Of a stretch of DNA of 47,714 nucleotides, positions 41,862-47,714 are shown piece after piece. Made by a program: the position numbers and the translations under genes. The stretch's first letter is position 1. The number at the start of each line of letters is the position of its first letter. The notes under the pieces were generated by a model. That model searched no databases and was not told where the DNA came from. It saw nothing but the letters and a program-made list of their open reading frames with translations. Source of the DNA: DATCVR01 sp036566745 (lineage in GTDB: Bacteria > Actinomycetota > Actinomycetes > Jiangellales > Jiangellaceae); the NCBI GenBank assembly GCA_036566745.1, contig DATCVR010000079.1:1-47714 (forward strand), read 5' to 3'.

Positions 41862-43217
41862 TCATCTGTCGTCGAGTCGGCGGTCGGTGCCGCGGGGGCC
41901 GAGCAGCTCGGCGCCGGACTCGATCGTCGGTTCCCAATCGAAGATGACGGCGTCCTCGCCGCCGATGACGACCTCGTCGCCTGGCTGGGCGCCGGCCTTG
42001 ACCAGCTCCTGCTCGATGCCGAGGCGGGCGAGCCGGTCAGCGAGGTAGCCCACCGCCTCGTCGTTGGCGAAGTCGGTCTGCCGGACCCAGCGCTCGGGCT
42101 TCACGCCCCGGATCCGGAACCGCTCGGTCTCGCGGGTGACCGTGAAGCCGCTGTCGCCCACCTCCTGCGGACGCAGGACCAGGCGGGTCGGCTCGGGCGG
42201 AGGCGCGGCAGCCCGGGCGGCGGCCACCACGGCGGCCATCGCGAACGTCAGCTCGCGCAGACCCGCGTGGCTCGCCGCCGACACCTCGAGCACCTGCCAG
42301 CCCCGGGCCTCGATCTCGGCACGCACGAAGTCCGCCAGTTCGCGGGCCTCAGGCACGTCGATCTTGTTCAGTGCCACCAGCCGGGGGCGTTCCTCGAGCC
42401 CGCCGTAACGCTCCAGCTCGGCCTCGATCACGTCGATGTCGCTGATCGGGTCGCGGCCGGGCTCGAGGGTGGCGCAGTCGACGACGTGGACGAGGGCCTT
42501 GCAGCGCTCGATGTGGCGCAGGAAGGTGTGGCCGAGGCCGCGCCCCTCGCTCGCCCCCTCGATCAGGCCCGGCACGTCCGCCACGGTGAACCGCACGTCG
42601 CCGGCCTCGACCACCCCGAGGTTGGGAACCAGTGTCGTGAACGGGTAATCGGCGATCTTCGGACGGGCCGCCGAGATGGCTGCGATCAGGCTCGACTTGC
42701 CGGCGCTGGGGAAACCCACCAGCCCGACGTCGGCGATGCTCTTGAGCTCGAGGACGACGTCGCGGGCGTCGCCGGGCTCCCCCAGCAGGGCGAACCCGGG
42801 CGCCTTGCGCTTAGTACTGGCCAGCGCGGCGTTGCCCAGCCCGCCGTTGCCGCCCTGGGCGACGACGAAACGGGTACCCGCGCCGACCAGGTCGACGATC
42901 TGCTCACCGTCGCGGGTCGAGACGACGGTGCCGTCGGGAACCTTGAGGATGACGTCGTCGCCGTTGGCGCCGTCGCGGTTGTCGCCCTGCCCGGCAGTGC
43001 CGTTGCGGGCCTTGCGGTGCGGCGAACGGTGGTACTCGAGCAGAGTGGTGGTGTTGGGATCGACGACGAGCACGACGTCTCCACCGCGGCCGCCGTTGCC
43101 GCCGTCAGGTCCGCCGAGGGGCTTGAACTTCTCCCGGCGGATCGACACGCAGCCGTGTCCGCCGTCGCCGGCCGCCACGTGCAGCACGACCCGATCGACG
43201 AACGAGGGAATCGCCAT
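41862..43217 (-). CDS. obgE: GTPase Obg/CgtA
   Basis: 451 aa ribosome-associated GTPase for 50S assembly and stress control. Glycine-rich Obg fold (1-158, DGGNGGRGGDVVLVVDPN), G domain with GFPSAGKSSL, DVPGLIEGA and LNKIDV, and a C-terminal OCT domain (~345-425, RFRIRGVKPERWVRQTDF) seen in Gram-positive and actinobacterial Obg. Lies downstream of rplU-rpmA as usual. Confidence 0.96.
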   Translation of the reverse strand: MAIPSFVDRVVLHVAAGDGGHGCVSIRREKFKPLGGPDGGNGGRGGDVVLVVDPNTTTLLEYHRSPHRKARNGTAGQGDNRDGANGDDVILKVPDGTVVSTRDGEQIVDLVGAGTRFVVAQGGNGGLGNAALASTKRKAPGFALLGEPGDARDVVLELKSIADVGLVGFPSAGKSSLIAAISAARPKIADYPFTTLVPNLGVVEAGDVRFTVADVPGLIEGASEGRGLGHTFLRHIERCKALVHVVDCATLEPGRDPISDIDVIEAELERYGGLEERPRLVALNKIDVPEARELADFVRAEIEARGWQVLEVSAASHAGLRELTFAMAAVVAAARAAAPPPEPTRLVLRPQEVGDSGFTVTRETERFRIRGVKPERWVRQTDFANDEAVGYLADRLARLGIEQELVKAGAQPGDEVVIGGEDAVIFDWEPTIESGAELLGPRGTDRRLDDR

Positions 43218-43244
43218 GGTGCTGTTCCCCTACCCCTTCACGCT

Positions 43245-43316
43245 CGTTGATCTTGGACTCAGTGGTCGGATGCTGCCGGAGGTCTGCTGGACGGCCCGCC
43301 CAGTCCAAGATCAACG
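43245..43316. repeat. Perfect 15-bp inverted repeat, intergenic palindromic element
   Basis: CGTTGATCTTGGACT (43245-43259) and AGTCCAAGATCAACG (43302-43316) around a 42-nt GC-rich loop, between obgE and rpmA. The arms resemble widespread actinobacterial intergenic repeats of the TTGATCTTGG type. Could be a REP-like or miniature mobile element. Confidence 0.65.
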
Positions 43317-43339
43317 CCGGAGGATCGGCGGGCCGAAAG

Positions 43340-43380
43340 CCGAAGGGCGGGCCGGTCGAGGTGACCGGCCCGCCCTTCGG
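43340..43380 (-). terminator. 18-bp perfect hairpin terminator after rpmA
   Basis: CCGAAGGGCGGGCCGGTC (43340-43357) pairs fully with GACCGGCCCGCCCTTCGG (43363-43380), loop GAGGT. It lies 30 nt beyond the rpmA stop on the minus strand and probably ends the rplU-rpmA transcript. Confidence 0.85.
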
Positions 43381-43410
43381 GATGTTCGTGGTGTTACGCC
43401 CGAGCGGTGG

Positions 43411-43668
43411 TCACTCCACCGGAGGGACGATGTTGACGACCTTGCGGCCGCGCTTGACGCCGAACTCGACGGCGCCGGCAGCGGTGGCGAACAGGGTGTC
43501 GTCCTTGCCACGGCCGACGTTGTCACCCGGGTGGAAGTGGGTGCCACGCTGGCGGACGATGATCTCGCCGGAGTTGACCAGCTGGCCGCCGAAGCGCTTC
43601 ACACCCAGCCGCTGAGCGTTGGAGTCGCGCCCGTTCTTGCTGGACGAGGCGCCCTTCTTGTGAGCCAT
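43411..43668 (-). CDS. rpmA: 50S ribosomal protein L27
   Basis: 85 aa, MAHKKGASSSKNGRDSNAQRLGVKRFGGQLVNSGEIIVRQRGTHFHPG: canonical L27, whose N-terminus reaches the peptidyl transferase centre. There is no N-terminal cleavable extension of the Firmicute kind. Directly after rplU. Confidence 0.97.
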   Translation of the reverse strand: MAHKKGASSSKNGRDSNAQRLGVKRFGGQLVNSGEIIVRQRGTHFHPGDNVGRGKDDTLFATAAGAVEFGVKRGRKVVNIVPPVE

Positions 43669-43680
43669 AGCGGTGCCTGC

Positions 43681-43992
43681 CTACTTCGTCTCGATGCCGG
43701 TGACCTTGACCTGGGTGTAATGCTGACGGTGCCCCTGGCGCCGTCGGTAACCGGTCTTGTTCTTGTATCGGAGGATGTGGATCTTCGGACCCTTGGTGGC
43801 TCCGAGGATCTCGGCGGTGACCGCCACGTCGGCGAGCTTGCTCGCCTCGGAGGTGACGGTGTCGCCGTCGACGAGGAGAACCGCCGGCAGCGACACGGAC
43901 GCACCGACCTCGCCGTCGAGCCGATCGACGTCGATGACGTCTCCGACGGACACCTTCTTCTGGTTGCCGCCGCTGCGGACGATCGCGTACAC
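43681..43992 (-). CDS. rplU: 50S ribosomal protein L21
   Basis: 103 aa starting VYAIVRSGGNQKKVSVGDVIDVD, ending YRRRQGHRQHYTQVKVTGI. GAGAGAG lies ~10 nt upstream of the GTG at 43992, and the length equals the usual L21; an in-frame GTG at 44028 would add 12 residues. Followed 12 nt later by rpmA. Confidence 0.95.
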   Translation of the reverse strand: MYAIVRSGGNQKKVSVGDVIDVDRLDGEVGASVSLPAVLLVDGDTVTSEASKLADVAVTAEILGATKGPKIHILRYKNKTGYRRRQGHRQHYTQVKVTGIETK

Positions 43993-44180
43993 CGCGGACT
44001 CACTCTCTCGTTCGGGCTTTTCGGGCACGCGCGCCTCGCTGGTGGGCAGGCACGCGGAGTCAGGGCGCGAATCGCGCCGACGACCCAGGATACGGACTTC
44101 GGCTCTGCTGGGTCAAACCGGCAGCGGCCCGAGTGGGTGATCGACTGCCTCGACGACCACGGACCCGGGCCACCACCGGC

Positions 44181-47100
44181 TCAACTGGTGGGGAACGTCA
44201 ACGGTTCGGGCTCGGCCGACACGGCGTCCGGCTTCCCCGACGGGCGCTCGGCGCGTCGGCGTGGCCGTCGAGCCGGAGCCTTCTCGGGGGTCGAGACCGG
44301 CTCGCCCGTCGACTCGGCTGCCGACCCTGCCGAGGGCGACGCAACCGGTGCATCGACGACCGGCTCGGACACCGAATCGGCGACCGGACCGGTGGGCTCA
44401 GCAGTGGTGGCGGCCGCCGCGGGCGCGGTGTCCGCGGCGGACTCCGAGGACTCGCCGGACGCGTCGTCCGGGCTGGTCGGCTGGGGCTCGGGCTTGCCGG
44501 CGGGCCGGCGGGCCCTCCGGCGTCCGCGCCCGGCCGGAGCGTTCTCCGGAGCAGCCTGGGCCGCCTGAGCGGACTGAGCCGCCTGAGCGGCCTCGGGCTG
44601 CTGGGTGACCGCGGCGGGTTCGCCGTCGGGCGACCCAGAGAGCTCGCCGTCTGCCGGGCCCGCGGGCTCCGACGACCCGTCCGCGTGCTCCGCCCCGTTC
44701 GCGACCGGGATGAGATCGGCCGGGGAGGCAGCCCCGGGCTCGGCCAGGGCCTCCAGCTTGGGGGCGTGGGCCGCGGTGTCGGCGACCGGTGCCTTCTCGG
44801 CCTGCTCGCCCCGGCGCCGGCGTCCACGCCGCTCCGAGCGCGACGGTCCGTCGTCGGGAGCGCTCTGCCGGTCGGACTCGATCGGATGGGCGTGCAGGAC
44901 CACGCCGCGGCCGTTGCAGTGGGGGCACGGCTCGCTGAACGCCTCGAGCAGCCCGGTGCCGATGCGCTTGCGGGTCATCTGCACCAATCCGAGGGAGGTG
45001 ACCTCGGCGACCTGGTGCTTGGTGCGGTCGCGGCCCAGGCACTCGACCAGGCGCCGCAGCACGAGGTCGCGGTTGGCCTCGAGCACCATGTCGATGAAGT
45101 CGATCACGATGATGCCGCCGATGTCGCGCAACCGCAGCTGGCGCACGATCTCCTCGGCCGCCTCGAGGTTGTTCTTGGTGACGGTCTCCTCGAGGTTGCC
45201 GCCGGATCCGGTGAACTTGCCGGTGTTGACGTCGACGACGGTCATCGCCTCGGTGCGGTCGATGACCAGCGATCCGCCGCTGGGCAGCCACACCTTCCGG
45301 TCGAGCGCCTTGGCGATCTGCTCGTCGATGCGGAACGCGGCGAAGACGTCGCCGTTGCTGGTCCACTTCTCGACGCGGTCGTGCAGCGATCCGGCCACGC
45401 TCGTGACGTACTCGTCGATGGTCTCCCAGGCGCCGTCGCCGGAGACCACGAGCTTGGCGAAGTCCTCGTTGAACAGGTCGCGGACCACCTTGATCGCGAG
45501 GTCCGGCTCGCCCTGCAGCAGCGACGGCGCGTTGTTGCCGGCGGCCTTCTTCTGGATCGCCTCCCACTGCGCCTGCAGGCGAGACACGTCGTTGGTCAGC
45601 TCCTCCTCCGACGCGCCTTCGGCCGCCGTACGGACGATGACGCCGGCGTCCTCGGGGACGACCTGCTTGAGGATCTTCTTCAGCCGGGTGCGCTCGGTGT
45701 CGGGCAGCTTGCGGCTGATCCCGCTCATCGAGCCGCCGGGGACGTAGACGACGTAGCGCCCGGGCAGGCTGACCTGGCCGGTGAGGCGGGCGCCCTTGTG
45801 ACCGATGGGGTCCTTGGTGACCTGGACCAGAACCGGCTGGCCGGACTTGAGGACGTCCTCGATCCGCTTCGGGCCGTCGGCCTTGCCCATGCCGGACCAG
45901 TCGACCTCGCCGGCGTACAGCACGGCGTTGCGGCCGCGGCCGATGTCGACGAACGCGGCCTCCATGGCGGGCAGCACGTTCTGCACCCGGCCCAGGTAGA
46001 CGTTGCCGATCAGCGACTGCTGGGACGCCCGGCTGACGTAGTGCTCGACCAGCACGTCGTCCTCGAGCACGGCGATCTGGGTGAGGTCGCCGGACTGGCG
46101 CACGGCCATGACGCGGTCGACGGCCTCGCGGCGGGCCAGGAACTCGGCCTCGGAGAGGATCGGCGGACGGCGCCGGCCGGCCTCGCGACCCTCGCGGCGG
46201 CGCTGCTTCTTGGCTTCGAGGCGGGTCGAGCCCTTGACCGAGGTGACCTCGTCGTCGACCTCACGCGAGTCGCGGACCCGGACCACCGTGTTCGGCGGGT
46301 CGTCGGGTCGGGCGTCGTCGCCCTCGCCGTCGCCACGGCGCTTGCGGCGACGCCGACGGCGGCGGGTGCCTGCCCCCTCGCCATCGCCCTCGCCCTCGGT
46401 GTCGCTGTCGTCGTCGGTGTCGGCAGGCTGCTCCGGCTCGGCATCGGCGGCCGGGCGCGACGCGTCGTCGTCGCTCGACTCGCCCTCAGGCGCGTCGTCG
46501 GCCTTGCGACGGCGGCCGCGACCGCCACGACGGCGGCGACGGCGCGGTGCGCCGGACTCGTCGTCGGAGTCCGCATCGGCGTCGGCGTCGGCGCCGTTGT
46601 CGGTGTCGGAGTCGGCCACCTCGGCGCCGGTCGGAGCGTCGGCCAGCGTGGTGTCAGCTGCCTCGTCGTCGTCAGCGAGGGCCGCGTCCGGATCGGCTGA
46701 GGTCTTCGCCGTGGGCGAGGTGGTAGGCGAGGCCGCGGACTTGGCCGCGGCCTTCGCGGCCGACTGGGCCGCCTCCTGGAACGTCGGCGGCTGGAACAGG
46801 ACGGCGGCCTGGGGAGCGGCGGCGCGGCGGCTGCGGGGAGCGGCCGCGGCAGCCTCCTCCTCCGGGGCGGCTTCGGCTGCCGGTGCGGACTCGACGGCCT
46901 CGGCGGACGACGCAGTCGGCTGAGCTGCCGGCTCGGTCGCGGTCGCACCCGAGGTCACGCCATTGGCAGACTCGCCGGCCGGCTCGTCCGTGGGCTGATC
47001 GGCGGTCGAGGTCGCCGTGGCGGCGGTCTTCCGCGACTGGGACGCCCTCTTGCGCGGCGCGGCCTTCTTGGCGGGGGCGACGCTGGCGGTGTCCGTGCCC

Positions 47101-47453
47101 GAAGCTGCAGCGTCGGTGTCGGCCGCTGCGTCGGCCGGGATGGCATCGGCCGGAGCGGATTCCACGGGCGCCGACTCGGCGGGAGCCGGATCGGCCGGGG
47201 TCGCCGAGGCGGCCTTCTTGGCTGGTGCCTTGCGAGTGCGCCGACGCGGCGTGGTCGCCGCAGCTGTCGCCGGCTCCTCACCGGTGGGCGCGTCGCCCGA
47301 ACCGGCCGTGGCCTCGGTCGATGCGGTCTCCGGGGAGACCGGCGGTCCGGCCGCCCGACTGGACGCGCGCCGCCGCCGAGGCTGAGCCTGGTCGGTCTGG
47401 TCCTGCGCGGCCGAGTCGGTATCCCCGGCTGGGGTGGTGTCGTGATCGTGCAT
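44181..47453 (-). CDS. rne: Ribonuclease E/G
   Basis: 1090 aa endoribonuclease for rRNA processing and mRNA decay. A long disordered, acidic/basic Ala-Pro-Arg-rich N-terminal extension (~1-450) precedes the catalytic part: S1 domain (IGNVYLGRVQNVLPAMEAAFVDIGRGRNAVLY), metal-binding aspartates in VDVNTGKFTG and DFIDM, and the Zn-link CPHCNGRG. A disordered C-terminal tail (~200 aa, RGRRRARRPAGKP) follows. Actinobacterial RNase E commonly has the catalytic core central like this. I chose ATG 47453 because AGGAG lies 9 nt upstream; ATG 47459 is too close. Confidence 0.94.
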   Translation of the reverse strand: MHDHDTTPAGDTDSAAQDQTDQAQPRRRRASSRAAGPPVSPETASTEATAGSGDAPTGEEPATAAATTPRRRTRKAPAKKAASATPADPAPAESAPVESAPADAIPADAAADTDAAASGTDTASVAPAKKAAPRKRASQSRKTAATATSTADQPTDEPAGESANGVTSGATATEPAAQPTASSAEAVESAPAAEAAPEEEAAAAAPRSRRAAAPQAAVLFQPPTFQEAAQSAAKAAAKSAASPTTSPTAKTSADPDAALADDDEAADTTLADAPTGAEVADSDTDNGADADADADSDDESGAPRRRRRRGGRGRRRKADDAPEGESSDDDASRPAADAEPEQPADTDDDSDTEGEGDGEGAGTRRRRRRRKRRGDGEGDDARPDDPPNTVVRVRDSREVDDEVTSVKGSTRLEAKKQRRREGREAGRRRPPILSEAEFLARREAVDRVMAVRQSGDLTQIAVLEDDVLVEHYVSRASQQSLIGNVYLGRVQNVLPAMEAAFVDIGRGRNAVLYAGEVDWSGMGKADGPKRIEDVLKSGQPVLVQVTKDPIGHKGARLTGQVSLPGRYVVYVPGGSMSGISRKLPDTERTRLKKILKQVVPEDAGVIVRTAAEGASEEELTNDVSRLQAQWEAIQKKAAGNNAPSLLQGEPDLAIKVVRDLFNEDFAKLVVSGDGAWETIDEYVTSVAGSLHDRVEKWTSNGDVFAAFRIDEQIAKALDRKVWLPSGGSLVIDRTEAMTVVDVNTGKFTGSGGNLEETVTKNNLEAAEEIVRQLRLRDIGGIIVIDFIDMVLEANRDLVLRRLVECLGRDRTKHQVAEVTSLGLVQMTRKRIGTGLLEAFSEPCPHCNGRGVVLHAHPIESDRQSAPDDGPSRSERRGRRRRGEQAEKAPVADTAAHAPKLEALAEPGAASPADLIPVANGAEHADGSSEPAGPADGELSGSPDGEPAAVTQQPEAAQAAQSAQAAQAAPENAPAGRGRRRARRPAGKPEPQPTSPDDASGESSESAADTAPAAAATTAEPTGPVADSVSEPVVDAPVASPSAGSAAESTGEPVSTPEKAPARRPRRRAERPSGKPDAVSAEPEPLTFPTS

Positions 47454-47714
47454 GGACATGTGCTCCTGTCGGCCTGACGAGGTGCGCCGCGCCGGTCGAG
47501 GCGCGCTGCTGCCCGCGTCAGGGCTGCTGTCGGGCCATCTCGGGTGGCCGCCATTCGGCCACACGGGATGGAAAGCCTGGGTCGGCGTCGCCCTCCGGAC
47601 CAGCGTCGGCGGCCGTGTTGGTGGCACCGCCGCGGCGGCGCGCCCGAACCGGGCTGCCTCGCGGCTGGTGCTACGTCGTCGGTCGACCGTGCCGAGCGTC
47701 TCGACCCGCGGTGT

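Noticed and set aside
44133..46700. Long + strand frame opposite RNase E
   Set aside because: Shadow of rne; low-complexity composition with no motifs, while the minus-strand frame has every RNase E motif.

Overview
This 47.7 kb window is from a high-GC actinobacterial chromosome. The evidence is the GC-rich third codon positions, many GTG starts, promoters of the TANNNT type placed 6-7 nt before a start codon, and the classical actinobacterial order rne - rplU - rpmA - obgE - proB - proA - nadD - rsfS - phosphatase - tRNA-Ala. A Propionibacteriales/Nocardioidaceae-like host is plausible but cannot be fixed from the sequence alone.

Layout. (1) 1-5.6 kb is a sugar-use locus: a GH4 glycosidase (cut by the window edge) divergent from a PfkB sugar kinase, a lipoprotein sugar-binding protein and two ABC permeases, with no ATPase gene. 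(2) 5.6-12 kb holds an alpha/beta hydrolase-TetR pair behind a palindromic promoter, a YjbR-like protein, a glycogen-debranching-type enzyme, a GT4 glycosyltransferase and a RarD-type permease. (3) 12.0-16.7 kb is a minimal class II lanthipeptide locus: a 55-aa precursor (12545-12712) overlooked by size, followed within a few bases by a full-length LanM synthetase and then a small helical protein. (4) 16.8-23.9 kb has an Fpg/Nei glycosylase, a NarL-type two-component pair, two small membrane proteins, a methyltransferase, a PLP decarboxylase preceded by a 22-codon ORF with five consecutive Arg codons, and a GNAT protein.

(5) 24.0-35.2 kb is an actinomycete integrative and conjugative element (AICE) of about 11.1 kb integrated into the 3' end of tRNA-Ala(GGC). 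It is bounded by 47-bp direct repeats that extend, with a few mismatches, through a tRNA terminator hairpin to 88 nt. Paired GCTGTAC repeats sit inside each end. The backbone is a GntR/KorSA-type repressor with palindromic operators, a 2H phosphoesterase, a split TraB/FtsK translocase, small AICE proteins, a RepSA-like HUH initiator, an excisionase and a tyrosine integrase. Its left end carries lower-GC cargo: a zinc-ribbon/HEPN-like protein, a small hypothetical protein and a two-TM membrane protein, which together look like candidate defence or conflict genes.

(6) 35.3-47.7 kb is conserved housekeeping sequence. It includes a 47-aa membrane peptide gene before nadD, a lipoprotein gene on the opposite strand between proB and proA, a duplicated-module membrane protein, the L21/L27-obgE block and a long RNase E/G.

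The most promising items for follow-up are the small lanthipeptide, the polyarginine leader, the AICE cargo, and the attachment-site architecture in which the element appears to bring its own tRNA terminator.
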